Both the position numbers and the translations under genes were made by a program. The notes under the pieces are model-generated. The model searched no databases. It saw only the letters and a program-made list of their open reading frames with translations, and was not told the DNA's origin. 64,000 bases of DNA, taken from an uncultured Bryobacteraceae bacterium (GTDB taxonomy: Bacteria; Acidobacteriota; Terriglobia; Bryobacterales; Bryobacteraceae). Of this stretch, positions 50,354-59,610 are shown piece by piece (the stretch's first letter is position 1; every line of letters begins with the position of its first letter). The stretch spans positions 1-64,000 of the forward strand of contig CALDSU010000007.1 in NCBI GenBank assembly GCA_937924525.1, given 5' to 3'.

Positions 50354-52300
50354 CTAAGCGTAACACCGGATCTCAAAGATGCGCGCCAGCGGGTCGCCAT
50401 GGGTCGCTTGGACCAGCACCCGCAGTTCCCGAATCTGCTCCGCGCTCACCGGCACGCGGCGCAGGCGCTGATAATTGCCCCGGATTTTCGCCACACTTCG
50501 CCAGGGCTCCTGCGGCGTCTCCCGCACGAGGATGACGAAGTCCCGCACGGTTTCCGGCTGAGGACCGCGGATCATCTTCTGGTGATACGAGTTCTGCGCG
50601 GTCAGGGTGAGTTCCCGCTGGAAGCCGGTGTCAAAGGTCAGTTGCGCCTCGCGCACCGTCCGCGGCTGGTCCCAGGCAAGTTGAATCCACGCCCCTTGCT
50701 CTCCGAGCGGGGCGGACCAGCGGTGGATCTTGCCATGGGGGATGTCGCGCACTTCACCATCCAGCACGTTCTCGGGCGGCGCTCCCTCGGCCGACGAAGC
50801 CGTCACCCGCGCCTGGCGAGCCAGATCTTCCGGGTCCTGATTCACCGGTCCGCGCAGCGTCTGGTCGTCGCGCAACAACATCTGCTGGAGGCGGGCGACC
50901 AGCCGCGGATCGCGCGCCAGTTCCGCGGGCAGCAGTCCGCGGGCGGCGCACAACGCCGCGGCGGTCCCCACCGCCTGGCCGACGACTCCGCACGTCGCCA
51001 TCACGCGGGTCGAAGTGAACGCCACGTGCGATGCGCTGATATTCCGCCCCGCCATGAACAGATGGGCCACGTTGCGGCTGTAGCAGCAGCGCAGGGGGAT
51101 GTTATAAGCGCTGGGACTTTGGATCTGTCGCGCCGGCTTCAACTCGGGCCGGTCAAAGCCTTGCGGCGGGTGGTCGTCCATGGGCCACCCTCCGATGGCG
51201 ACGGCGTCGGGAAACCGTCCGCCGCCCTCGATGTCGTGCTGGGTCAACACGTGGTCGCCCATCAGCCGGCGGCCGCCCCGCTTGCCGGGCAGCATTCCCA
51301 CCCAGTCCAGCGCGTAGTAATCGCTGTCGCGATGTTCACCGGAGTTCTTGATGTAATCCCAGACCCCCATCACGATGGACAGCAGTTCGAAGCGGATGCG
51401 TTCATTTTGCCGGATGGGATCGCGGTCGCCGCCCCACTCGATCCACCAGTAGCCGTACTCCCACGAAGAGACGCCCCGGAAACGCAGATGCTCCTTGGTG
51501 ACCTTGCGCGCCCAGGACGGCGCCTGGAAGGGCATCCGGCGGGGATACAGCCGGGAGGTGAACAGGATGCTGGAGCCCAGCGTATGTTGGTCGGGTGCTT
51601 CCATCGCGAGGGACTCGCCGAACTCGGCGCGCGACTCGCGGCCGGTGCGCATTTCGGCGCCGCTTTCCAGGCCCAGCCGCCAGTCGCCCGTACAATCGCA
51701 GTAGAGCTTGGCCTGGATGCGGTAGAGGTGCTCGGTCCGGTCGGAGCGCGCCATCACCCGGTGGATGCGGCCGCCCTGACATTCGGCGGCGTACACGGCG
51801 GTGTCGAGCAACAGCAGGATGCGCGGCTCGCTGACGATCTTGTCGTACAGGAGTAGATCCCACATCTCAAAGGAGCGCTGCGGATTGCGCACTGCGTCCT
51901 CGACGCGCAGCTCATCGACGATACCGCCCTCCCGCCAGCCGGCGTGGTGGCCGCTGGCGCTCGCTCCGACCACGTGCATCTTGACTTCGCTGGACGAGTT
52001 GCCGCCCAGGCGGGAGCGGTCCTGCACCAGGATGACCTGCGCGCCGTGACGCGCGGCAGCCAGCGCCGCGCAAACGCCGGCGAGGCCCCCGCCCGCGACT
52101 AGGACATCACACGAGAGGTCTACCAGCGTCATGTGGGGATCGGCGGGTACAACGGCGCTGAGCCGCCGCGGCGGGGCCGCGCGTTCGAATTGGCGTCCGA
52201 TTTCCTCGGGAATCGGCGGCGGCGCCGCGGGCAACCGGTCGGCCAGCACCACCAACGAATAGCCGAGCGAAAAGTCGGCGACGAAATCGCGCCGTTTCAT
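50354..52300 (-). CDS. FAD-dependent oxidoreductase with C-terminal discoidin-like domain, exported
   Basis: 648 residues. N-terminus MKRRDF with a hydrophobic run suggests Tat export. FAD fold (PF12831-like) from about 62: DVLVAGGGLAGVCAALAAARHG, then DRSRLGGNSSSEVKMHVVG and CDCTGDW, and near the end of the fold LFMAGRNISASHVA. The last 150 residues (ARVTASSAEGAPPENVLDGE; WIQLAWDQPRTVREAQLTFD) look like an F5/8-type carbohydrate-binding domain. Family members are common near glycan-use genes; substrate unknown, possibly a sugar or sugar acid. Confidence 0.8.
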   Translation of the reverse strand: MKRRDFVADFSLGYSLVVLADRLPAAPPPIPEEIGRQFERAAPPRRLSAVVPADPHMTLVDLSCDVLVAGGGLAGVCAALAAARHGAQVILVQDRSRLGGNSSSEVKMHVVGASASGHHAGWREGGIVDELRVEDAVRNPQRSFEMWDLLLYDKIVSEPRILLLLDTAVYAAECQGGRIHRVMARSDRTEHLYRIQAKLYCDCTGDWRLGLESGAEMRTGRESRAEFGESLAMEAPDQHTLGSSILFTSRLYPRRMPFQAPSWARKVTKEHLRFRGVSSWEYGYWWIEWGGDRDPIRQNERIRFELLSIVMGVWDYIKNSGEHRDSDYYALDWVGMLPGKRGGRRLMGDHVLTQHDIEGGGRFPDAVAIGGWPMDDHPPQGFDRPELKPARQIQSPSAYNIPLRCCYSRNVAHLFMAGRNISASHVAFTSTRVMATCGVVGQAVGTAAALCAARGLLPAELARDPRLVARLQQMLLRDDQTLRGPVNQDPEDLARQARVTASSAEGAPPENVLDGEVRDIPHGKIHRWSAPLGEQGAWIQLAWDQPRTVREAQLTFDTGFQRELTLTAQNSYHQKMIRGPQPETVRDFVILVRETPQEPWRSVAKIRGNYQRLRRVPVSAEQIRELRVLVQATHGDPLARIFEIRCYA

Positions 52301-52376
52301 GAGGTCCTCCCGCGGATGCCGCTTGCGGCGCGCATGCTCTCTTTGCTGAAGATCGAGCCGCAGCCGGACGGCCCGA

Positions 52377-53723
52377 TTATAGCGGGCGCAGCCGCGCGGA
52401 GAAATGGCGGAGGAAGGGGGGCTGTTCCACGATCTCCAACCCGCGCAACTCGTGTTTCCGCTGGTTGATCTCGAGCAGGGACTCGACGACGTAATCGATG
52501 TGGCTCTGGGTGTAGACGCGGCGCGGAATGGCCAGCCGCAGCAGTTCGTGCCGCGCGTGCTCGCCGAACATCAGCGAACCGATTTCCACCGCCCGGATGC
52601 CCGCGTGACGGTACAATTCCACGGCCAACGCCTGCGCCGGAAACTCGCTCCGCGGAATCTGCGGGAGCATGCGCGCGGCGTCGATATAAATGGCGTGTCC
52701 GCCGGGCGGCTCGACAATTGGCACGCCGCCGTCGGCCAGGCGCCGCCCCAGATAACCCACCGAGGCGATCCGGTAGCGCAGATAATCGAGCTCCAGCACC
52801 TCCTCCAGACCTACCGCGATGGCGTCCAGGTCGCGCCCCGCCAACCCGCCGTACGTGGGAAAGCCCTCGGTGAGAATCAGCAGGTTGGTCTCCTGCGCCG
52901 CCAGGCGGTCGTCGTTGGTGCAGAGCAGCCCGCCGATATTCGCGAACGCGTCCTTCTTGGCCGAAAAAGTGCAGCCGTCGGCGTAGGCGAACATGCGCTG
53001 CGCGATTTGTTTCGGGCTCAGCGCGTGGCAGCCCGGCTCCCGCTCGCGGATGAAGTACGCGTTCTCGGCGAAGCGGCAGGCGTCCAGGTAAAGCGGCACG
53101 CCGTGCCGGACGCAAACCCGCCTCACCGCCGCGATGTTGTCCAGGGAAACGGGCTGTCCCCCGCCGGAGTTGTTGGTCACGGTCACCATGACCAGCGGGA
53201 CGCGGCCGGGCGGCGCTTCCTCCAGGAGCTTTTCGAGCGCGGCGACGTCCATGTTGCCCTTGAAATCCATCCGCAGTTGCGTGTCCGCGGCTTCCGGCAG
53301 CGGCAGGTCCACGGCTTCCGCCCCGGTGGCCTCGATATTGGCGCGCGTGGTGTCGAAGTGAGTGTTGTTGGGAACCAGATGCCCGGGCCGGCACATGACG
53401 GCGAACAGGATGCGCTCCGCCGCGCGGCCCTGGTGCGTCGGAATCACGTGCCGGAACCCGGTGAGTTCCTGCACCACAGCTCTCATCCGGTGAAAACTCT
53501 CGCTGCCCGCGTACGATTCGTCGCCGCGCATCATGGCCGCCCACTGCTCGGTGGACATGGCGCTGGTGCCGGAATCAGTCAGCAGATCGATCAGGATGTT
53601 CTTGGCGTCGATGAGGAACAGGTTGTAGGATGCCTGGCGGAGGCATTCCTCGCGCTCGGCGGTTGTGGTCCGCCGGATCGGCTCCACCGACTTGATGCGG
53701 AAGGGCTCAATGATGGTCTGCAT
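52377..53723 (-). CDS. tryptophanase / tyrosine phenol-lyase family beta-eliminating lyase, tryptophanase-like active site
   Basis: 448 residues, PLP-dependent. PLP lysine in CTFSAKKDA (Lys257 by alignment to tyrosine phenol-lyase, TPL), Tyr71 in ESYAGSESF, IPTHQGR and DACRFAENAYF. Overall sequence resembles TPL in places (GGLAGRDLDA; YADGCT), but the two residues that hold the phenol in TPL, Thr124 and Arg381, are Asp124 (FDTT) and Ile381 (AVEIG), as in tryptophanase. The loop after AVEIG is about ten residues shorter than in either reference. Predicted to break tryptophan to indole, pyruvate and ammonia. Read leftwards, upstream of the FAD oxidoreductase. Confidence 0.85.
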   Translation of the reverse strand: MQTIIEPFRIKSVEPIRRTTTAEREECLRQASYNLFLIDAKNILIDLLTDSGTSAMSTEQWAAMMRGDESYAGSESFHRMRAVVQELTGFRHVIPTHQGRAAERILFAVMCRPGHLVPNNTHFDTTRANIEATGAEAVDLPLPEAADTQLRMDFKGNMDVAALEKLLEEAPPGRVPLVMVTVTNNSGGGQPVSLDNIAAVRRVCVRHGVPLYLDACRFAENAYFIREREPGCHALSPKQIAQRMFAYADGCTFSAKKDAFANIGGLLCTNDDRLAAQETNLLILTEGFPTYGGLAGRDLDAIAVGLEEVLELDYLRYRIASVGYLGRRLADGGVPIVEPPGGHAIYIDAARMLPQIPRSEFPAQALAVELYRHAGIRAVEIGSLMFGEHARHELLRLAIPRRVYTQSHIDYVVESLLEINQRKHELRGLEIVEQPPFLRHFSARLRPL

Positions 53724-53774
53724 GCGCCTGTTCCCAGCATCCGGCAGCGCCGCGCGCCTGTAAAGCGGTCCCGC

Positions 53775-54365
53775 CTAGAGCAGGAAGGAGATGCCCGCCG
53801 AGACTTCGATCTGGTTCAGCCAGCCTGACGCGCCGGGGAAATCAAATGGCTTGGGCACCGCGTAGTTCCGGACATCGAGGCGCACGCCCCAAATCGGCGC
53901 CACCTTCACCTTGAGTCCGGCGCCATAGTTCAGGCCGAATTTCGTTACGCCATTGCCGAAACCGACGGAGGTGCCGGGAGGGTAAAACGTGGTGAAATGT
54001 CCGCCGCCCGCGACGAACGGCCGGACCGGGAAGCCCTCCGGCGTCGGGTACAGCAGAAAGCTATACATGCCCTGGTGGGTTGTCATGCTGATCTTCTCGC
54101 TCAGCCCTGCTTCCTCGTACCGCAGCTTGCTGCGATTGTACGAGTAGCCAACTTCGTGCCCCATGAACCGCCGGTTGTTGAAGGTCATCCGGAACGCCGT
54201 GCGGAATCCGTCATCCACGAAATAGTTGAAGGTGGTAAAGTCTTTGGCCGTGAGCCGGTTGTTGCGGAACACCGACTGGCCGAAGTTCAGCGAAAACTCG
54301 GTGGTCTGGGCGATGGCGGAGATCGAAAAAGTAAAAAGGAGGGGGAGAGCGAGGAATGGAACCAT
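53775..54365 (-). CDS. small outer-membrane beta-barrel protein
   Basis: 196 residues from ATG 54365. Signal peptide (VPFLALPLLFTFSISAIAQ), then alternating amphipathic strands with frequent Tyr/Phe and a final FLL, as in eight-stranded OmpA/OmpW-like barrels: GVRLDVRNYAVPKPFDFPG near the end. It follows the YHS protein by 7 bases and is probably co-transcribed. A longer in-frame extension to 54518 reads through that upstream gene and lacks a signal, so it is rejected. Confidence 0.7.
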   Translation of the reverse strand: MVPFLALPLLFTFSISAIAQTTEFSLNFGQSVFRNNRLTAKDFTTFNYFVDDGFRTAFRMTFNNRRFMGHEVGYSYNRSKLRYEEAGLSEKISMTTHQGMYSFLLYPTPEGFPVRPFVAGGGHFTTFYPPGTSVGFGNGVTKFGLNYGAGLKVKVAPIWGVRLDVRNYAVPKPFDFPGASGWLNQIEVSAGISFLL

Positions 54366-54372
54366 GGTTTCG

Positions 54373-54651
54373 TCAGCCTTGCTGCCGGTAGCGGTCCCGG
54401 CAAGCGGTCGAACAGAAATGGACGACGGCGCCACCGACCGTCTCCTTGACGGATGCCGCTTCCGCGACAAACGTTCCACAAACCGGATCCTGGCGCAGCG
54501 TCCCCTCGGTGGGCACACTCCCCGGCCGCCGCCCGGCCGGAGGCTGGGGGCGGCGCGAAGCGGTGAGGGCGTTGCGGATGGCCACTACCAGATAACGCAC
54601 CGCCAGCAGCACGAACGCAATCAGCAGAAACCGCAGCAGGTTCCTCAGCAT
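54373..54651 (-). CDS. membrane-anchored YHS-like cysteine-motif protein
   Basis: 92 residues. One membrane helix (LLRFLLIAFVLLAVRYLVVA), a Pro/Arg linker, then QDPVCGTFVAEAASVKET and VHFCSTACRDRYRQQG. The DPVCG...FCSxxCRDRY pattern is that of a YHS domain, a small metal-binding unit found in metal-transport and oxygenase contexts. It precedes the outer-membrane barrel gene by 7 bases. Exact metal and role unknown. Confidence 0.7.
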   Translation of the reverse strand: MLRNLLRFLLIAFVLLAVRYLVVAIRNALTASRRPQPPAGRRPGSVPTEGTLRQDPVCGTFVAEAASVKETVGGAVVHFCSTACRDRYRQQG

Positions 54652-54725
54652 GCGGAATGTCCTTTCGCTCCTGCCGCCGCTGCGCGCCAGCAGTCAGTAC
54701 CGGGCAAGAATCTAGCTAACGCGCG

Positions 54726-55889
54726 CTAGCGCTTCTTCTTCGCCTTCTGCTTCTCGGCTGCTTTGGCCGCTTCCGGACTTACGTATTCGGTAGCCACCGT
54801 CGTCTCGAAACTGGCGATCATGCCCCGCGCGGATTCGGCGAAGGGACCGTCGGGTTTCAGCCGGAGATAAGCCTCAAAGGCTTCCCGCGTGCCCGGAGCG
54901 GGATTCACCTTGCCGCTCGCATCCACCTGCGCCTTCGACACCAGGTAGATCCCGTATTGATAGTGGGAATCGGCGTGGTTGGGGTCCGCTTCAATCGCTT
55001 TCTTGAAAGCCTCGCCGGCGGGCTCCAACTGCTGGTTGTTCACCAGCAACGCGCCGAGGTTGTAATAGTATTTGCCAGCGTTGGGCGGATCCACCTGTGC
55101 GGCCTTGGTTAGTTCCTGCTGCGCTTCGTCGAACCGCTTGGCGCGCGCCAGCGCCAGGGCGAAATTGTTCAGATAGCCGGCATCGTCCGGCTTCAGTTCG
55201 ATCGCCTTGCGGTAAGCCTCAAAAGCCTTTTCGAAGGCTGCGTTCTGCTCGTCGCCCGTTTTCGTCTGGGCCAAGCCGCTGTAGGCTTCTGCGAGTTGGC
55301 CCCAGATCACGTGCTGCTTCGGGTCCAATTCCGCCGCTTTCATCAGCGACTGCGTGGCGGCCTCGAAATTCCTGGTCTTGAGCGCTTCCATGCCGGCATT
55401 GTAGGCGTCGTTCAGTTCCTTATTCTTCGCCAGCTGCCGTTCACGCTGCTTGATGGCCTCCTCCATCTGCTTGCGCTGCTCGGGCGTCATGTCGCGGGCG
55501 ATTTCCTTGGTTACCTGGCCGGTCTGCGCGGCGGCGTTCATCGCTTCCTGCCGCTTGCGGATCGCCTCCAGGTCGAAGTTCACCTCCACCGGGTCGCCCA
55601 GTGTGGTGCGCACGCCCTGCACGCGGTCTCGTACCTGCCCCTCCACTTCCACGCTGATGTTGTAGGCGCCCAGCGGGAGACCGGCGTGGATCCACTCGCC
55701 CTTCTTATTGGTCTTAGTCTTGTAGTTGCCTCTGATGTCCTGCCGCTCGATCTTGATGATGGCGTCCTTCAGGGGCTTACCGTCCTCCCCTTTTACCTGG
55801 CCAGCCAGGGCTCCGGTCTGGGCGTACAGGCCGGAAGTGAAGAGGAGACCCGCGGCTAGCGCCGGGATAAGACGGAGTCTTCTATTCAT
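54726..55889 (-). CDS. TPR-repeat protein with N-terminal carboxypeptidase-regulatory-like domain, secreted
   Basis: 387 residues. Signal peptide to about 23 (LAAGLLFTSGLYAQ), beta-sandwich domain about 26-110 (LAGQVKGEDGKPLKDAIIKIE; GAYNISVEVEG), a charged helical linker, then four or more TPR units (about 165-345; for example LDPKQHVIWGQLAEAYSGL, KPDDAGYLNNFALALARAKRF, ADPNHADSHYQYGIYL). The end is Lys/Ala rich (EKQKAKKKR). A periplasmic interaction protein is likely. It reads leftwards, separate from the zinc-ribbon protein. Confidence 0.8.
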   Translation of the reverse strand: MNRRLRLIPALAAGLLFTSGLYAQTGALAGQVKGEDGKPLKDAIIKIERQDIRGNYKTKTNKKGEWIHAGLPLGAYNISVEVEGQVRDRVQGVRTTLGDPVEVNFDLEAIRKRQEAMNAAAQTGQVTKEIARDMTPEQRKQMEEAIKQRERQLAKNKELNDAYNAGMEALKTRNFEAATQSLMKAAELDPKQHVIWGQLAEAYSGLAQTKTGDEQNAAFEKAFEAYRKAIELKPDDAGYLNNFALALARAKRFDEAQQELTKAAQVDPPNAGKYYYNLGALLVNNQQLEPAGEAFKKAIEADPNHADSHYQYGIYLVSKAQVDASGKVNPAPGTREAFEAYLRLKPDGPFAESARGMIASFETTVATEYVSPEAAKAAEKQKAKKKR

Positions 55890-55961
55890 CGCACACCTCT
55901 ATTGGAGATACGTATTCTCAACTCCCCAGGATACTACTACGCTCTTTGCAGCAGAACCCCA

Positions 55962-56819
55962 TCACTTGTCCTCGTACAGCAAGTTGACCTGCGTGCCGCG
56001 GTCGCCGCCGGTGATGGTCACGTTCACCTGCCGGCCGGCGTGCTTGGCCGCCAGATTGACCATCGAGCCGCCGGCTGCCGAGAGCGTGGACTTCTCGACC
56101 GTCAATCCCGCCTGCTTGAGGGCGGATTCGTAGAACTCCGCCACTTTCTGCGCGCTGTCCGGGGTGGTCAGGGTCACGGCAGCGGTATCGGACCCGGCGC
56201 CCCGCATCGTGAAAGCGGCCTGCGGCGTGGTGCCCGGGTAAACAGGCAGCCAGGAGGGAAGCTTCGCGGCGGCGCCGCCGCCGATCCGCGCCCGTCCCTC
56301 TGGCGTGGTGATTTCCAGGCCTCCCTGCCCGTCCGCGCCTTGGGTCTGCACTTCCACCTGCTTACCGGTCTCGTCCTCGAAGACGATGCGGCCTTTCTTT
56401 AGGTCCTCGAAGTTCACCGTGACGGTCTTGTTGGTCTTTTTGTCGCGGATGGTCACCGTGCCTTTGGCCGAGTCGGAGGAAACCAGCTCGAGTTCGGGGT
56501 TCAGAGCGGTCAGCAGCTTGGCGGCGGCCACGGCGGGATTCTTCACGTCATCCCCTTCGCCGACCACTTCTTTTACCTTGCTGGCGACAAACAGGCCGGT
56601 CATGGTGGCCACCGCGCCGCCCACCACCAGCACCCCGAGACAACCCAGCAGAACCCACTTGAGGGCGCCACCGGACTTGGCGGGCGGAGGCAGCGGGTCG
56701 CCGCCCGCGGGCGGCGTCGTCGAGGAGGGAAACGAAGGACGAGCCGGGCCCACCGGTTTGCCGCATTGCGGGCAGAACGCCCCGCTGGCTTGCGCCCCGC
56801 AGTTGGTGCAGAAAGGCAT
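55962..56819 (-). CDS. zinc-ribbon membrane protein with DUF-type extracytoplasmic domain
   Basis: 285 residues. An N-terminal zinc ribbon (FCTNCG...FCPQCG) is followed by a Pro-rich linker, one membrane helix (about 53-78, WVLLGCLGVLVVGGAVATM) and an outer domain with repeats of beta structure (KGTVTIRDKKTNKTVTVNFE; WLPVYPGTTPQAAFTMRG). The C-terminal part (SAQKVAEFYESALKQAGLTV) resembles a family of acidobacterial membrane proteins of unknown role. Function not recognised. Confidence 0.7.
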   Translation of the reverse strand: MPFCTNCGAQASGAFCPQCGKPVGPARPSFPSSTTPPAGGDPLPPPAKSGGALKWVLLGCLGVLVVGGAVATMTGLFVASKVKEVVGEGDDVKNPAVAAAKLLTALNPELELVSSDSAKGTVTIRDKKTNKTVTVNFEDLKKGRIVFEDETGKQVEVQTQGADGQGGLEITTPEGRARIGGGAAAKLPSWLPVYPGTTPQAAFTMRGAGSDTAAVTLTTPDSAQKVAEFYESALKQAGLTVEKSTLSAAGGSMVNLAAKHAGRQVNVTITGGDRGTQVNLLYEDK

Positions 56820-56894
56820 GAACGATTATAGGCCCGTTCGGGGTGCCGCGACACGCCCGGAAGGACGCTCGGGCCGCGCCGGTAGAATAGAGCT

Positions 56895-58070
56895 GTGACT
56901 CCTCACGTCGCCGCATCGGCGGAGGCCGTGCGCTATTCCCGGATCCGCGAGCTCGCCGAAACCGCGATGCGCCGGCCGGGAGTGCTGAAACTGTACTTCG
57001 GCGAATCCTCGCGGCCCACGCCGGACTACCTCAAGCGGGCCGCCGCCGAGGCGATCGCCGGCGGCTTCACCTTCTACACCGAGAACGCCGGCTTGCCGTC
57101 GCTGCGGGAGGCGATTGCCGCGCACTACGCGAAGTGGCATCACGTTTCCCTCGACTGGCGGGACGAGGTGGTGGTCACCGCTTCCGGCGTGCAGGCGATC
57201 CTGGTGGGCGTCCGCTGCGTGCTGGATCCGGGTGACGAAGCGCTGGTGCTCACGCCGGCGTGGCCGAACGGCTCCGCGATCGTCACCATGTGCAACGCGA
57301 CGCCCCGGCAGGTGGCGCATCCGCTGTGCGGCGGGCGCTACACGGTAGATTTCGACGCCCTGGAGCGCGCCGTGACCCCGCGTACCCGGCTGCTCCTCTA
57401 TACTTCGCCTTCGAATCCGCTCGGCTGGGTCGCCACGGTGGACGAGCAGCGGCGCCTGCTCAATTTCGCCCGCCGCCACCGCCTCTGGCTGATCGCCGAC
57501 GAGGTTTACGACCGCCTCTACTATGCCGGAGCGCGCCTGGGCGAACCGGCGCCGTCGATCTTGCGCCTGGCTACCCGGGACGACGCGGTGATGGTGGTGC
57601 ACTCCTTTTCGAAAAGCTATTGCATGACCGGGTGGCGGCTGGGCTACCTGATCGCGCGGCGCGACGTGGCGCGGAAGGCGGCGCAACTGAACGAGTTCGT
57701 GGTTTCCCACGCCGCCTCCTTCGTACAGAAGGCCGGCGAAACCGCGCTCCGCGACGGGGAAGCGGAACTGCTCCGGCAACTCGAGGAACTCAGGGCCAGC
57801 CGTGATTTCTGCCTGGATGCGCTGCGCGGCATGCCGGGCGTGGCCGTCCCGCAACCGGACGGAGCCTTCTACCTGTTTCCCCGCCTCGCAGGCGTGACCG
57901 ACTCGTTCGCCTTCTGCCGCGCTTTGCTCGACGCGCAGAACGTGGGCTTGGCGCCCGGCGTCGCGTTTGGGGAGGGCGGTGAAGGCTCCATCCGGATTTG
58001 CTACGCCGCAGAGCGGTCCGTGCTGGAGCCGGCCATGGAGAGGCTGGCGGCGTTCCTCCGGCAACGCTGA
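56895..58070 (+). CDS. class I/II pyridoxal-phosphate aminotransferase
   Basis: 391 residues, GTG start. The PLP lysine is Lys240 in VHSFSKSYCMTGWRLGYL; GFTFYTENAGLPSLREAI and TSPSNPLGWVA are substrate and cofactor loops, and the Asp of ADEVYDRLYY holds the pyridine nitrogen. It belongs to the aspartate aminotransferase fold type I; substrate is not predictable, but aromatic or alanine/valine-type amino acids are common. It is divergent from the zinc-ribbon membrane protein. Confidence 0.9.
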   Translation: MTPHVAASAEAVRYSRIRELAETAMRRPGVLKLYFGESSRPTPDYLKRAAAEAIAGGFTFYTENAGLPSLREAIAAHYAKWHHVSLDWRDEVVVTASGVQAILVGVRCVLDPGDEALVLTPAWPNGSAIVTMCNATPRQVAHPLCGGRYTVDFDALERAVTPRTRLLLYTSPSNPLGWVATVDEQRRLLNFARRHRLWLIADEVYDRLYYAGARLGEPAPSILRLATRDDAVMVVHSFSKSYCMTGWRLGYLIARRDVARKAAQLNEFVVSHAASFVQKAGETALRDGEAELLRQLEELRASRDFCLDALRGMPGVAVPQPDGAFYLFPRLAGVTDSFAFCRALLDAQNVGLAPGVAFGEGGEGSIRICYAAERSVLEPAMERLAAFLRQR

Positions 58071-58107
58071 AGCAAAGGCGCGGGCGTGCGACAATTCTCG
58101 TCAACTC

Positions 58108-59574
58108 ATGAACCGCCGCCAGTTTCTGTCTGTCCCGCTCGCCGCCCGCCTGGCGCCGGCCGCCGAGCCATTCCGGGATCCCGCCCCGCCGGCGGTCCAG
58201 GACCCGCCCGCGCTGCCGCCTCCCGCGCCGCGACCGCATCCGGCGGTCCGGGTGTATGGCAAGCCCAAACCGCTCCCGGCCGGCGCGGCGACTCACGACT
58301 GGCCCGCGTTCCTGGGCCCGGCGCACAACGCCGTCTCGACGGAAACGAAGCTCTTGCGCGACTGGCCTGCCGGCGGGCCGCCCCTGGTGTGGGAAATGCG
58401 GAAGGGCGCCGGCTACAGTTCGCCCGCGATCGTCGGCGCCCGGCTGGTCTACTTCCACCGCCTGGAAGACCGCGAAACGGTCGAATGTCTCCACCCGGAG
58501 TCCGGCGCCCGCTACTGGGAGTTTCACTATCCAACCCGGTTCGAAGACCGCTACGGGTATAACAACGGCCCGCGCTCGAGTCCCGTCATCGACGGCGGCC
58601 GCGTCTATACCTACGGTGCGGAGGGCAAACTCCACTGCCTGAAGCTCGAGACCGGACAACTCTATTGGAAGCGCGATCTGGCGCGGGAATTCAAGACGCC
58701 GCAGGACTTCTTCGGCGCCGCCACCACGCCGCTGGTGGAGGGCGACCTGCTGATCATCAACGTTGGCGCGCCGGGCGGCCCTTGCGTGGCCGCGTTCCAC
58801 AAGCTCACCGGCAAACTGGTCTGGGGCGCGGGAAGCGAATGGGGGCCCAGCTATGCATCGCCTGTGCCCGCGGTGATCCACGGCAAACGCCGGGTGTTCG
58901 TGTTCGCCGGCGGCGAGAGCAATCCGCCCACCGGCGGCCTGCTGTCCCTCGACCCCGCCAACGGTCAGGTCGACTTCCGCTTCCCCTGGCGGAGCCGGAG
59001 TTATGAATCGGTCAACGCCGCCTCGCCCGTTGTCGTGGGCAACCAGGTGTTCATCTCGGCCAGCTACCGCACGGGCGGAGCGCTGCTGGAGATCCAGCCC
59101 GGCGGCCAGCCGCGCACCGTCTGGACCTCCGCGGAGATCGGCACACACTTCAACACCGCGGTCCACCGCGACGGCTGCCTGTACGCGTTCGATGGGCGGA
59201 ACGAGCCGGATGCCTCGCTGGTCTGCGTGGATCTGAAAAGCGGCAAGGCCCTGTGGCGTGAGGTCCTGGAATGGGACGAAACGCTGACGGTGAACGGCGT
59301 CGAGCGCAAACAGCGGATGAGCCCCTATCGCGGCACGCTGCTGGCGGTGGACGGCCGGTTCCTCTGCCTGGGCGAATTCGGCCACCTGCTGTGGCTGGAC
59401 CTGTCTCCCAAGGGGTGCCGGGTGCTCCAGCGCGCCTGGCTGTTCGCGGCGAGGGAAACCTGGTCACTGCCCGTGCTCAGCCGGGGATTGCTCTACATCA
59501 GCCAGCACGCGCGCGACCTGCTGCGCCGCGACCCGCCGCGCCTGCTCTGCTACGACCTGCGGGCTCCAGAGTGA
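58108..59574 (+). CDS. exported PQQ-fold (BamB-like) beta-propeller protein
   Basis: 488 residues from ATG 58108. MNRRQFL suggests a Tat signal, followed by a Pro-rich stretch. The propeller repeats contain W-docking motifs such as ESGARYWEFHYPT, GQLYWKRDLA, LTGKLVWGAG and SGKALWREVLE. There are no PQQ-dehydrogenase catalytic residues or Cys pair that I can identify, so it is probably a binding or scaffold propeller rather than an enzyme. It converges on the PQQ-dehydrogenase gene 36 bases away. Confidence 0.75.
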   Translation: MNRRQFLSVPLAARLAPAAEPFRDPAPPAVQDPPALPPPAPRPHPAVRVYGKPKPLPAGAATHDWPAFLGPAHNAVSTETKLLRDWPAGGPPLVWEMRKGAGYSSPAIVGARLVYFHRLEDRETVECLHPESGARYWEFHYPTRFEDRYGYNNGPRSSPVIDGGRVYTYGAEGKLHCLKLETGQLYWKRDLAREFKTPQDFFGAATTPLVEGDLLIINVGAPGGPCVAAFHKLTGKLVWGAGSEWGPSYASPVPAVIHGKRRVFVFAGGESNPPTGGLLSLDPANGQVDFRFPWRSRSYESVNAASPVVVGNQVFISASYRTGGALLEIQPGGQPRTVWTSAEIGTHFNTAVHRDGCLYAFDGRNEPDASLVCVDLKSGKALWREVLEWDETLTVNGVERKQRMSPYRGTLLAVDGRFLCLGEFGHLLWLDLSPKGCRVLQRAWLFAARETWSLPVLSRGLLYISQHARDLLRRDPPRLLCYDLRAPE

Positions 59575-59610
59575 AGCGGAGCGGTGGGGTGGCGCCGGGA
59601 GGCCGCGGCG

